Shown: positions 53,136 through 61,457 of the stretch, one piece after another
How positions within the stretch are numbered: the stretch's first letter is position 1
Layout: every line of letters begins with the position of its first letter
Assembly (NCBI GenBank): GCA_964370065.1
Contig: CAYJGK010000004.1
Coordinates: forward strand, 1-64,000
Length of the DNA stretch: 64,000 nucleotides
DNA from: CAMQRS01 sp964370065
GTDB lineage: Bacteria; Bacillota_I; Bacilli_A; Erysipelotrichales; Erysipelotrichaceae
Direction of reading: 5' to 3'
Notes under the pieces: generated by a model
Databases searched by the model: none
What the model was told of the DNA's origin: nothing
Seen by the model: only the letters and a program-made list of their open reading frames with translations
Translations under genes and position numbers: made by a program

Positions 53136-54007
53136 TAATGTTTACCTCCATGATATGCCAAAAGATCCCCTAAGACTTGTTTCATTTCAAAACGGTTTAC
53201 GATCATATCCACAAACCCTTTTTCTAACACGAATTCAGCGCGTTGAAATTCATCAGGTAACACTTCATTGATTGTTTTTTCAATAACTCTTTTCCCTGCA
53301 AAAGCAATTAATGCATGTGGTTCAGCAATAATAATGTCTCCTAGCATTGCAAAACTTGCACTCACTCCACCTGTTGTAGGATGGGTTAATACACTAATGT
53401 ATAAGCCACCATCATCACTAAAGTTTTTTAGAGCAGCACTTGTTTTCGCCATTTGCATCAGCGATACAATTCCCTCTTGCATACGAGCTCCCCCGCTAGT
53501 ACAACTTATAATTAATGGGTAATTCTTTTTATGCGCTAATTCTACAGCACGAGTAATTTTTTCTCCTACTACAGCTCCCATACTTCCCATCATAAAATTG
53601 GAATCCATTACTGCTAACACACACCTTTGGTTATTGATTTTCCCAACTCCGTATACGACAGCCTCATTTAATCCTGTACTTTGTTTATATCGTTCTAATT
53701 TTTCATCGTAACCGATAAATTTATCTGTATTGGTTGTTGTCATTAACGCATCCACTTCTTTAAAAGTTGAATCGTCTACCCATTGGCGTATTCTTTCTCT
53801 CGCACTAATTTTATTCGGATGTTTACATGTAGGACACACATATTTATTTTCTCTCATATCTAAATAAGAAATACTTCTCTTACAGTTTTCACATGTTGTG
53901 AATACATTATCTGGTATTTCCTTTTTATTTTGATGATGAATAATTTGATTTCTAGTCTTTTTAAATACATGTAAACGTTCTTGACGTTTCTTAAATAAAT
54001 TCTCCAT
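53135..54007 (-). CDS. accD: Acetyl-CoA carboxylase carboxyltransferase beta subunit
   Basis: Partner of AccA. The 290-residue protein carries the N-terminal zinc ribbon Cys39, Cys42, Cys58, Cys61 (CENCKRS ... CPTC), then GARMQEGIVSLMQMAKTSAAL and HPTTGGVSASFAMLGDI. Its start overlaps the accC 3' end by 17 bases. Confidence 0.96.
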   Translation of the reverse strand: MENLFKKRQERLHVFKKTRNQIIHHQNKKEIPDNVFTTCENCKRSISYLDMRENKYVCPTCKHPNKISARERIRQWVDDSTFKEVDALMTTTNTDKFIGYDEKLERYKQSTGLNEAVVYGVGKINNQRCVLAVMDSNFMMGSMGAVVGEKITRAVELAHKKNYPLIISCTSGGARMQEGIVSLMQMAKTSAALKNFSDDGGLYISVLTHPTTGGVSASFAMLGDIIIAEPHALIAFAGKRVIEKTINEVLPDEFQRAEFVLEKGFVDMIVNRFEMKQVLGDLLAYHGGKH

Positions 54008-55358
54008 TTTCTTTTAGCTCCTCAATAAATGTTGCTGCAAAACCTGTCGTATATTTACCTTCAATAAACTTCTTGTGATGTAAAGCAACGTAATGAAATT
54101 CAACATTTGTTGAAACTCCATCAATAATTAATTCTTCTAGCGCAATACGCATTCTCTTAATACATTCTAAACGTGTGCTTCCATAACTAATTAATTTTAA
54201 AATCATTGAATCATAGTATGGTGGAATTTCATACGTATTATACACAGCTGTTTCAATACGTATTCCTCTCCCTGCTGGCAAACACAAGAAATTGATTTTT
54301 CCTGGAGAAGGTGCAAAATCCATCTTTGGGTTTTCCGCATTAATACGACATTCAATCGCATACCCTTCACATTTAATTTCTTCTTGTTTTAAACTTAATT
54401 TTTGTTTGTCCGCTATTTTAATTTGATGTTTCACAATATCCACACCAGTGATCATTTCTGTAATAGGATGTTCTACTTGAATTCTAGTATTCATTTCCAT
54501 AAAGTAATAATTATTGTATTTATCTAATAAAAATTCGATCGTTCCCACTGAATTATACCCCACATATTGACACGCCTTCACTGCATCTTGACACATTGCA
54601 TCACGAATATCTTGTGGTAATACAAAGCATGGTGCTTCTTCAATTACTTTTTGATTTCTTCTTTGGAAGGAACAATCGCGTTCATATAAATGAATAGTGT
54701 TTCCAAAATGATCTCCAATAATTTGGACTTCTATATGTTTGGGTTCTTCAATTAACTTTTCCATGTATACTTCATCATCATTAAAACAAGCCATTGCTTC
54801 ACTTTTTGCATTGTAGTAGTTGTCTTCAAATTCTGCTTCCTTGCGTACAATACGCATTCCACGTCCTCCTCCACCATTACTCGCTTTAATCATAACAGGG
54901 TATCCTAGCTCTTCAGCTTTTACTTTACCTTCTTCAACAGAAGTAATGATTTCTTTTGAACCTGGAATAATAGGAACTCCTGCTTCCATCATCATCTGAC
55001 GAGCCATTGACTTATTCCCTACTTTTTCGATTATATCTGCATCTGGTCCGATAAAGATTAATCCACACTGTGCTACTAAACGAGCAAATTTGGGGTTTTC
55101 ACTTAAGAACCCGAATCCTGGATGAATGGCATCACACCCTGTTGAACAAGCTGCTTGAATAATATTATTCATATTTAAATAACTATCTTGTGAACGGGGT
55201 CCACCTATGCAAACTGCTTCATGCGCTAATTGTACATGTAGTGCATTTTTATCTGCTGTTGAGTAAATTGCCACACACTCAATACCCATTTCTTTACATG
55301 TACGTATAATACGAACCGCAATTTCTCCGCGGTTCGCAATTAAAATCTTTTTAATCAT
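53991..55358 (-). CDS. accC: Biotin carboxylase
   Basis: ATP-grasp subunit carboxylating biotin on AccB. About 455 residues with MIKKILIANRGEIAVRIIR, GGGGRGMRIV (ATP loop), MEKLIEEPKHIEVQIIGD, and EMNTRIQVEHPITEMITG. I start at ATG 55358, one base after the accB stop; an in-frame GTG at 55370 lies within accB. Confidence 0.96.
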   Translation of the reverse strand: MIKKILIANRGEIAVRIIRTCKEMGIECVAIYSTADKNALHVQLAHEAVCIGGPRSQDSYLNMNNIIQAACSTGCDAIHPGFGFLSENPKFARLVAQCGLIFIGPDADIIEKVGNKSMARQMMMEAGVPIIPGSKEIITSVEEGKVKAEELGYPVMIKASNGGGGRGMRIVRKEAEFEDNYYNAKSEAMACFNDDEVYMEKLIEEPKHIEVQIIGDHFGNTIHLYERDCSFQRRNQKVIEEAPCFVLPQDIRDAMCQDAVKACQYVGYNSVGTIEFLLDKYNNYYFMEMNTRIQVEHPITEMITGVDIVKHQIKIADKQKLSLKQEEIKCEGYAIECRINAENPKMDFAPSPGKINFLCLPAGRGIRIETAVYNTYEIPPYYDSMILKLISYGSTRLECIKRMRIALEELIIDGVSTNVEFHYVALHHKKFIEGKYTTGFAATFIEELKENGEFI

Positions 55359-55359
55359 A

Positions 55360-55797
55360 CTAGTCACCAATCGCGATTAATGGTTGTTCAAATTGAACCA
55401 TATCATTATTATTCGCTTTGATTTCTACCACTACTCCATCGCGATGTGCACGAATTTCATTCATTACTTTCATCGCTTCAATAATACACACAACATCCCC
55501 TTTTTTTACATTACTTCCCACTTCCACAAAGTTAGCAGAATCTGCACTTGGCGCACTGTAGAATGTTCCAACTAAAGGCGAAGTCACATAATCCTTCACT
55601 TCTTCTACAGCTTCTTGCACAGGAACAGGTGCTACTATTGGTGCTGGTGCACTTGCTTGTGGCATAACCCCTTGTACCACAGCTTGTTCTTGCGCTTTTT
55701 TTAATTTAATTTTTATATCATCAATTTCAAGATCCATTGAAGCAATGGTGCTCTCCTCGAAAATTGAAATAATTGTTTTGATTTTATTTGTATCCAT
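55360..55797 (-). CDS. accB: Biotin carboxyl carrier protein
   Basis: 145-residue BCCP. N-terminal helical region (1-~35), an Ala/Pro-rich linker (~44-65) and a biotinyl domain with Lys110 in EAMKVMNEI, the substrate of BirA encoded at the other end of this locus. GGAGA precedes the ATG. It is separated from acpP by a terminator-like hairpin. Confidence 0.95.
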   Translation of the reverse strand: MDTNKIKTIISIFEESTIASMDLEIDDIKIKLKKAQEQAVVQGVMPQASAPAPIVAPVPVQEAVEEVKDYVTSPLVGTFYSAPSADSANFVEVGSNVKKGDVVCIIEAMKVMNEIRAHRDGVVVEIKANNNDMVQFEQPLIAIGD

Positions 55798-55819
55798 ACT
55801 CTATGTTTCTCCTTTATTT

Positions 55820-55847
55820 GAAAAAGAGCTAAGTACCCTTAGCTCCT
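55820..55847 (-). terminator. Intra-operon terminator/attenuator between acpP and accB
   Basis: Stem GAGCTAAG / CTTAGCTC with a 4-base loop and five T on the minus strand, just after acpP. Genes downstream lack another obvious promoter, so partial read-through would make acpP more abundant than the rest. Confidence 0.7.
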
Positions 55848-55857
55848 AGCGTTTAAA

Positions 55858-56082
55858 TTATTGTTTTTTCTCAATGATGTCTAAGATATCTTGAACTGTT
55901 ACTAAATTAGCTAATTCATCATCTTCGATACGTACATCGAACTCAGTTTCTAATTCTAGAGCTAATTCAACTGCTGCTAAAGAATCAATTCCTAAGTCTT
56001 CATTTAATTTCGCTTCTGGCTTAACTAAGCTTTCATCAACGTTAATTGCATCTACCAATACTTTTGTAATTTGTGTCATCAT
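55858..56082 (-). CDS. acpP: Acyl carrier protein
   Basis: Carries growing acyl chains on Ser34 in GIDSLAAVE. A 74-residue acidic helical protein. Start is the ATG at 56082, 9 bases from AGGAGG; a second ATG at 56079 is adjacent, and in-frame codons up to 56157 run through the promoter. First gene of the fab operon, under FabT-type palindromes. Confidence 0.95.
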   Translation of the reverse strand: MMTQITKVLVDAINVDESLVKPEAKLNEDLGIDSLAAVELALELETEFDVRIEDDELANLVTVQDILDIIEKKQ

Positions 56083-56109
56083 AATCTGATTCCTCCTATA
56101 ATTTGATAC

Positions 56110-56126
56110 ACTTTGAAAATCAAAGT
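56110..56126. promoter_or_regulatory. FabT operator 1
   Basis: ACTTTGAAAATCAAAGT, a perfect 17-bp palindrome matching the FabT-type pattern TTTGA-N3-TCAAA. It covers about +2 to +18 of the predicted acpP transcript. Confidence 0.75.
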
Positions 56127-56134
56127 TCTTGTAC

Positions 56135-56163
56135 ATTATACACTCTTTGAAATTCAAAGTAAA
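56135..56163 (-). promoter_or_regulatory. Predicted acpP/fab operon promoter
   Basis: TTTACT (56158-56163) and TATAAT (56135-56140) on the minus strand, 17-base spacer. FabT operator 2 fills the spacer. Confidence 0.65.
56144..56160. promoter_or_regulatory. FabT operator 2
   Basis: TCTTTGAAATTCAAAGT, 15-bp perfect palindromic core CTTTGAA-A-TTCAAAG. It lies between -35 and -10, the canonical repression position; centres of operators 1 and 2 are 34 bases apart. Confidence 0.75.
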
Positions 56164-56189
56164 TACTTTAGAAGGCTTTTTAATCTTGT

Positions 56190-56732
56190 TTAATGATGGA
56201 AGCGGTTTACTGCTTGCAGTCGCTTTGCGATATATACAGCAAGTATACAGGCGATACTATCTTGAACAATGAATACATATACTAAATATTGCAACACCCA
56301 ATTGTAATCGAATGATAAATGATATACGTTTGCTTGAATAAATAAGAAATAGCCAATACCGATTATATAAATAGCCAATAAACCAAGTAAACTTAACATA
56401 ATTTGATGTTTTGTTTGCTGTATCCATTTAGAAGCATAGGAAAGGCTAATCCCTACTATAAAAAAGGCGATTAAATAACCAAAACTAGGTTGTAGGACAT
56501 ATGCTATCCCTCCTCCACTAGCAAATACAGGCAACCCCGCTAATCCTGTCAACAAATATAGACCTACACTAAACGCTACTTGTCTAGTGGGTAAACTAAA
56601 AGCAATTACCATTACCATTAATGTTTGTAGAGTTACAGGTACAATAGTGATCGGCAGTTTAATAAAAGCACTGATTGCTAATAATGTAGCAAACAAAGCT
56701 GCCTTGGTCATTTCTTGAATTGTTATTTTCAT
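56190..56732 (-). CDS. bioY: BioY family biotin transporter component
   Basis: Substrate-binding membrane S-component for biotin uptake (ECF or standalone). The 180-residue protein has about six helices and the BioY signature ITIVPVTLQTLMVMV, GLAGLPVFASGGGIAYVLQPSFGYLIAF. No biotin synthesis gene is in the window, so uptake probably feeds AccB biotinylation. Expressed under a BirA-type dyad. Confidence 0.92.
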   Translation of the reverse strand: MKITIQEMTKAALFATLLAISAFIKLPITIVPVTLQTLMVMVIAFSLPTRQVAFSVGLYLLTGLAGLPVFASGGGIAYVLQPSFGYLIAFFIVGISLSYASKWIQQTKHQIMLSLLGLLAIYIIGIGYFLFIQANVYHLSFDYNWVLQYLVYVFIVQDSIACILAVYIAKRLQAVNRFHH

Positions 56733-56756
56733 AATATCCTCCTTTCAAACAGTGTG

Positions 56757-56785
56757 AATATAACACGTTTACTCTATGTTGTAAA
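56757..56785 (-). promoter_or_regulatory. Predicted bioY promoter
   Basis: TTTACA (56780-56785), 17-base spacer, TATATT (56757-56762) on the minus strand; the -35 is contained in one arm of the BirA-type dyad. Confidence 0.6.
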
Positions 56786-56811
56786 CTACAATGTTGTTTT
56801 TAGGTTTACAA
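56779..56811. promoter_or_regulatory. Predicted BirA operator of bioY
   Basis: TTGTAAAC (56779-56786), 17 bases, GTTTACAA (56804-56811): perfect 8-bp arms resembling the Firmicutes BirA box TTGTTAAC-N14/16-GTTAACAA. Confidence 0.6.
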
Positions 56812-56822
56812 TATACATAAAC

Positions 56823-56843
56823 AAAAAAAGTGCTTTGCACTCA
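56823..56843 (-). terminator. Short terminator of fabT
   Basis: Stem AGTGC / GCACT with an AAA loop, then seven T on the minus strand; begins at the fabT stop. Confidence 0.65.
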
Positions 56844-57299
56844 ATCTGTTTTATGTAAGTTCTCGTATTCTTTTCTAAAGTAGACCATAATATTATATAG
56901 AGAATCATTTAGCACTTGGTTTTCTTGTAATCCTAAATCTCCTATTGCTTTATCAATCATATCTGCATGAAAAGCATCATGAATAGCCATTACCTTTTCC
57001 GCTTTCTCTGTAATTTCTAAACGTACAATACGTTTATCTTTCTCATCCTTAATACGAGTAACGTATCCTTTTTTGATTAATTTATTCACATTCGTTGTTA
57101 ATGTTCCTTGTGTAACCATAAGTTTATTGGCTAATTGAGTCATTGTATTACCTTTAATCTTCTTTATATTTTCAATGATATGTACATCGTTCATTGTTAA
57201 TGTTACACCACTCTTTTTCAAATTTCTTTCTTCTAGGGATAAAATTAAATTAAAAAGAGAGACGAGCAATTCATTTAGTGTATATCTAGCACAATTCAT
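56841..57299 (-). CDS. fabT: MarR-family repressor of fatty acid synthesis (FabT-like)
   Basis: A 152-residue MarR winged-helix regulator (NTMTQLANKLMVTQGTLTTNVNKLIKKGYVTRIKDEKDKRIVRLEITEKAEKV). Its length and position at the head of bioY and the fab operon match FabT of streptococci and enterococci, which represses fab genes with acyl-ACP as corepressor. FabT-type palindromes at the acpP promoter support the name. No such palindrome was seen at its own promoter. Confidence 0.85.
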   Translation of the reverse strand: MNCARYTLNELLVSLFNLILSLEERNLKKSGVTLTMNDVHIIENIKKIKGNTMTQLANKLMVTQGTLTTNVNKLIKKGYVTRIKDEKDKRIVRLEITEKAEKVMAIHDAFHADMIDKAIGDLGLQENQVLNDSLYNIMVYFRKEYENLHKTD

Positions 57300-57435
57300 A
57301 AGATACCTCCATTTTTTTATAGGATATAGTTTAAATTAAAATTAGTCAAGTGATATATTGCACAAATTTTACGCAAATACATAATTGACTATTTTAATGT
57401 TCTCTCTTATGATAATTAAAAAGGAGGTTATTTTC

Positions 57436-58158
57436 ATGATTAACCAAACATTTGAATACGGTCTACATGTTATTCAAAAATTACAAGAAACACAACAAGA
57501 TAACATTGATCAAAGTGCATCTTTGATTGCTGATAGTTTTGCCAATGGACGCCATTTCTTCGTTAGCGGGAGTGGCCATTCTCATACAGTTGCTGAAGAG
57601 TTTTATGGACGTGCAGGAGGTCTTGCTTTTCCTATTCCTATTATGACAACAGAGTTAACATTACAAGAACATCCTACTAAGAGTACCCACTTAGAGCGGT
57701 TATCTGGATACGCTAAAATACTTGTTGATTTATACGGTATTGCACAAGGAGATGTCATTTTAATCGCTTCTAATTCAGGTCGTAATGCCTATCCAGTAGA
57801 ACTGGCTTTAGAGAGCAAAAAATTAGGGGCAAAAGTCATCGCCATTACTAATTTAGCACATTCAAGTAGCTGTCGTTCACGCCATGAAAGCGGTGCGAAA
57901 TTGATGGATATTGCAGATGTTGTCATCGATAATTGTGGGGCACTAGGAGATGCAAGTTTACAAGTAGAAGGTTGTCCTATTCCTATGGCGCCTACCTCTT
58001 CCATGGCGAATGCATTTATTGTAGCTGCTATCACTACGCAATGCGCAAAATACATTGCGCAAAAAGGATTGGAAGTACCTGTTTTCCTATCTGCAAATGT
58101 AGATGGAAATGAAAATGTTAATGAAAATCACTTTAAAAAATATACTCGTTTATATTAA
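57436..58158 (+). CDS. SIS-domain protein (UPF0309 type)
   Basis: A 240-residue sugar isomerase-like domain protein: FFVSGSGHSHTVAEEFYGRAGG and VILIASNSGRNAYPVELAL are the UPF0309/SIS phosphosugar-binding loops. The family is often next to DeoR or RpiR regulators and sugar-acid genes; substrate unknown. I start at ATG 57436 behind AAGGAGGT; upstream in-frame residues lack homology. It is divergent from fabT and shares a bidirectional terminator with metA. Confidence 0.85.
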   Translation: MINQTFEYGLHVIQKLQETQQDNIDQSASLIADSFANGRHFFVSGSGHSHTVAEEFYGRAGGLAFPIPIMTTELTLQEHPTKSTHLERLSGYAKILVDLYGIAQGDVILIASNSGRNAYPVELALESKKLGAKVIAITNLAHSSSCRSRHESGAKLMDIADVVIDNCGALGDASLQVEGCPIPMAPTSSMANAFIVAAITTQCAKYIAQKGLEVPVFLSANVDGNENVNENHFKKYTRLY

Positions 58159-58196
58159 AAAATGCCAGTGCACTAGGTTTGTGCATTGGCTTATTT
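58158..58196. terminator. Bidirectional terminator between the SIS gene and metA
   Basis: Stem GCCAGTGCAC / GTGCATTGGC (one G-T pair) with a 7-base loop. The plus side ends TTATTTT, the minus side ATTTTTT; both convergent genes can use it. Confidence 0.8.
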
Positions 58197-59111
58197 TATG
58201 TTTTTTATTTCATTAATTTCATATGGCGTCATTTGATATATATAATTAATCCAATTGCGATACAATAAATTAGCATGCGATTTCCACTTCCAAATTACTT
58301 TTTGCGATGGATCGTTTTGTGGATAGTAATTAAAGGGTATCTGGATTGGCTTGTTTTGTAAGGTGTCTCGTTTGTATTCTTCCGCCAGTGTATTGCGTGC
58401 ATACTCAAGATGACCACTTACAAAAACTTGACGTAAATCATGGCTACTCAATAAAGTAGAGCCACTTTTCTTACTACCTGCTAGAGTGATTATATCTTGG
58501 CAGTGCTGAATTCCTAACTCATCAAATTGCGTATGCCTAGATTGGGGCATATTAAATACTTCATCAAACCCACTCGTTAAGGCATTGTGTGCATAAAGTT
58601 GTTGTGCGTCAATACCAAATAGCTTTTCATTACACTTTTGCTTATTAATTTGGTAAAAATGATATAGCGCTGCTTGGGCACCCCAACAAATAAACATGGT
58701 TGAAAAAACATGTGTTTTTGACCATTCCATAATTTTCTGTAATTCTTCCCAGTAGGTTACCTCTTCAAACTCTAAATGTTCAACAGGAGCACCTGTAACA
58801 ATCATTCCATCAAAACATTGATTTTTATAATGTGCAAAGGTTTCATAAAACTTTAATAAGTGTTCTTCACTTGTGTTTTTAGAAGTATGTGCACTCATCT
58901 TCATAAAATCAACTTCTATTTGAATCGCACTCTTACTAATTAAACGGAGCAATTGTGTTTCTGTTTCTATTTTTTTAGGCATTAAATTTAAAATTAACAC
59001 ACGAAGTGGACGAATATCTTGGGTGGAAGCACGATGTGCATCAATAGCAAAGATATTCTCCTTTTTTAAAATTTCTTCTGCAGGCAAACCATTTGGAATT
59101 GTAATTGGCAT
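58191..59111 (-). CDS. metA: Homoserine O-acyltransferase, predicted acetyl-CoA type
   Basis: Activates homoserine for methionine synthesis. The 306-residue protein has nucleophile Cys142 in FICWGAQAAL and the His234/Glu236 pair in SGHLEYARN. Residue 111 is Glu (PVEHLEFEE); structural work on MetA showed Glu111 enzymes use acetyl-CoA and Gly111 enzymes succinyl-CoA, so acetyltransferase is inferred. I start at ATG 59111 with GGTGA upstream; an in-frame codon at 59141 adds 10 unrelated residues. No S-box precedes it. Confidence 0.92.
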   Translation of the reverse strand: MPITIPNGLPAEEILKKENIFAIDAHRASTQDIRPLRVLILNLMPKKIETETQLLRLISKSAIQIEVDFMKMSAHTSKNTSEEHLLKFYETFAHYKNQCFDGMIVTGAPVEHLEFEEVTYWEELQKIMEWSKTHVFSTMFICWGAQAALYHFYQINKQKCNEKLFGIDAQQLYAHNALTSGFDEVFNMPQSRHTQFDELGIQHCQDIITLAGSKKSGSTLLSSHDLRQVFVSGHLEYARNTLAEEYKRDTLQNKPIQIPFNYYPQNDPSQKVIWKWKSHANLLYRNWINYIYQMTPYEINEIKNIK

Positions 59112-59297
59112 ACACTCACCCCTATCTATTCTAATAATCATAATTCATAATGTTTCATTTGTCTAATAATTATTATTTTTGTGGATTTAACAACAAAACA
59201 CGAGGTTTTTATATGGTTTGTCGTATTATTATTTACCGATTCAAAAAAAATGTTGTATAATATTACTATATTATTTATTCTAATTAAGGAGGGAACT

Positions 59298-60065
59298 ATG
59301 TCAGCAAGAAGTGATTTTAGACGTAATGAAATATCAAAATACATCCAAGAGCATGGTAAAACCACAATTCATGCTATGGCAAAAGAATTTCATATTTCAT
59401 TAGAAACACTACGTAAAGATTTAACACACTTAGAAAATTTAGGAGTGATTTATCGTATACATGGAGGGGCGATGCATCGTAACGCTAATTACGATTTGCC
59501 CATTGCCATCCGTACACAAGAAAATAAAAAGGAAAAATTTTTAATCTCTAAAGAAGCCATTCATTTCATTCAAGATAACGATACGATTTTCTTAGATGCA
59601 AGTAGTACCGTCTTACATTTAGGTAACCTACTAAAATTAAAAAAGAACCTAACGATTGTTACTAATTCATATGAATTAGTTCCTATTTTAGCCGAAAGTG
59701 AGCATCGTATATTGATGGTGTGCGGAGAATATAGAAGAGATGGAAATCGCCTTGGAGGACACTACACTACCTTATTACTTAAAAACATTTATTTTGATGT
59801 TTGCTTTTTAAGTAGTGATGGTAACCAGAATATGGATGGACCTGGTCAAATGAGTGATGACGAACTGTTTTTATTGAAAACAGTGTTAGATAATTGTAAA
59901 TTTAAAGTTTTGCTTTGTGATAAAAGTAAATTCAGTAAATTCGCACATTACCAATATGCCACTTATGATCAATTTGATGTACTTATTACAAACGACTTAA
60001 GTAGTCAACTAACAGATTCATTATCTGTTCCCAAAATTATTAATATTTCATATAAAAATGAATAA
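59298..60065 (+). CDS. DeoR-family transcriptional regulator
   Basis: A 255-residue regulator with the DeoR helix-turn-helix (RRNEISKYIQEHGKTTIHAMAKEFHISLETLRKDL) and sensor domain (IFLDASSTVLHL, TIVTNSYELVPIL). It leads a plus-strand operon with the M24-like and PHP genes, whose reading frame it overlaps by few bases. AAGGAGGG precedes ATG 59298; an upstream in-frame start at 59181 lies before that site. A TATAAT at 59256-59261 may be its -10. Confidence 0.88.
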   Translation: MSARSDFRRNEISKYIQEHGKTTIHAMAKEFHISLETLRKDLTHLENLGVIYRIHGGAMHRNANYDLPIAIRTQENKKEKFLISKEAIHFIQDNDTIFLDASSTVLHLGNLLKLKKNLTIVTNSYELVPILAESEHRILMVCGEYRRDGNRLGGHYTTLLLKNIYFDVCFLSSDGNQNMDGPGQMSDDELFLLKTVLDNCKFKVLLCDKSKFSKFAHYQYATYDQFDVLITNDLSSQLTDSLSVPKIINISYKNE

Positions 60066-60078
60066 GAAAGGTTATACT

Positions 60079-61446
60079 ATGAAAGAAATTATTTACAAAC
60101 AAACACAGCCACCACGTGCTCAAATTATTACACCTCACTTATTAAGTGATGAGACAATGCTAGAAAGGAAAGAAAAAACAATAGTTCAAATGAAACAAAG
60201 CGGATACGATGCATTAATTATTTATGCAGATGTCGAGCATGCTTCTAACTTTGAGTATTTGACTGGATTTATCCCACGCTTTGAAGAAGCTTTATTAGTG
60301 TTACATAAAAATGGGGAAGCTTATCTATTAGTTGGAAATGAAGTAATGGGAATTGTACCATTTAGTAGAATACCCGCTACCTCTATTTTAACCCAACAAT
60401 TTTCTTTGCCTGATCAACCAATTCAACAGTATGAAGAACTTCCTATCAATTTACAAAAAGCAAATATTACAAACGATCAACATATCGGGATTGTGGGATG
60501 GAAAGGTTTATATAAGCAAGGTTCTCATTTATATGATGTACCACATTACATAGTGGAAGCTGTGAAACAAATTACGCCTTCTATCACAAATGCAACCGGA
60601 TTATTTATCGACGCTAAAAATGGAGTGCGAATTATTAATAATGTGGATGAAATTAGACACTATGAATATGGGCAAGTGTTAGCTGCTAACAGCATGCTTT
60701 GTGCGATGAATGAAATAGCGGTTGGCAAAAACGAAATTGAAATGGCTAGTTTACTAGAACAACAAGGGCAGCGCAATAATGTCGTAACTGTTTTTGCAAG
60801 TGGGCAACGTTTTCAAAAAGCAAATATTTACCCCACTCTAACCCCTTTACGATTAGGTGATAAAATTTCTATGACCGTTGGTTTTAAAGGCGGTTTATCA
60901 AGTCGTAGTGCCTACCTTGTAGAAGAGACTTCTCAACTAGAAAGTGATGTGCAAGATTATATGGAACGCTTAGTGATACCCTATTTTTATACTATTGCTA
61001 CTTGGTTAGAAACTTTACATACGAATATGTTAGGGAGTGACGTATATTCATTAATAGAAACTATTTTGCCTAAAGAAACATATAATTGGTCATTAAATCC
61101 TGGTCATTTATGTGCAGATGAAGAATGGTTATCCAGTCCTATTTATAAAGGTTCTTCAGATTTACTTCAGAGTGGAATGTTGATGCAATTAGATATCATC
61201 CCATCGATTAAACCTTACTCTGGCTGTACATGTGAAAACGGTGTCCTTTTAGCAGATGCCAATTTACGTAATCAAATCCAAGCACAAGATCCAGAAATGT
61301 GGGAGCGCATGTTAGAACGTAGAGCTTATATTAAAAATGAATTAGGGATTCAAATTCATGAAGACATTTTACCTTTATCGAATATGGTTGCTTATTTAAG
61401 ACCTTATTTACTAGCCAAAACAAAGGCTATGTGTGTTGCGCAATAG
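60079..61446 (+). CDS. M24-like (creatinase/aminopeptidase P fold) protein, probably non-peptidase
   Basis: A 455-residue protein with a creatinase N-domain (ADVEHASNFEYLTGFIPRFEEALLVL, about residues 50-76) and a C-terminal pita-bread-like domain. Metal ligands of true M24 peptidases are not conserved: the expected Asp of DxG is replaced in LGDKISMTVGFKGGLSSR, and the second Asp motif is absent; a GH (SLNPGHLC) and Glu/Cys segment (CTCENGVLL) remain. Function unknown; the operon setting suggests small-molecule catabolism. GAAAGG precedes ATG 60079. Confidence 0.75.
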   Translation: MKEIIYKQTQPPRAQIITPHLLSDETMLERKEKTIVQMKQSGYDALIIYADVEHASNFEYLTGFIPRFEEALLVLHKNGEAYLLVGNEVMGIVPFSRIPATSILTQQFSLPDQPIQQYEELPINLQKANITNDQHIGIVGWKGLYKQGSHLYDVPHYIVEAVKQITPSITNATGLFIDAKNGVRIINNVDEIRHYEYGQVLAANSMLCAMNEIAVGKNEIEMASLLEQQGQRNNVVTVFASGQRFQKANIYPTLTPLRLGDKISMTVGFKGGLSSRSAYLVEETSQLESDVQDYMERLVIPYFYTIATWLETLHTNMLGSDVYSLIETILPKETYNWSLNPGHLCADEEWLSSPIYKGSSDLLQSGMLMQLDIIPSIKPYSGCTCENGVLLADANLRNQIQAQDPEMWERMLERRAYIKNELGIQIHEDILPLSNMVAYLRPYLLAKTKAMCVAQ

Positions 61447-61457
61447 GAGGAAAAAAA

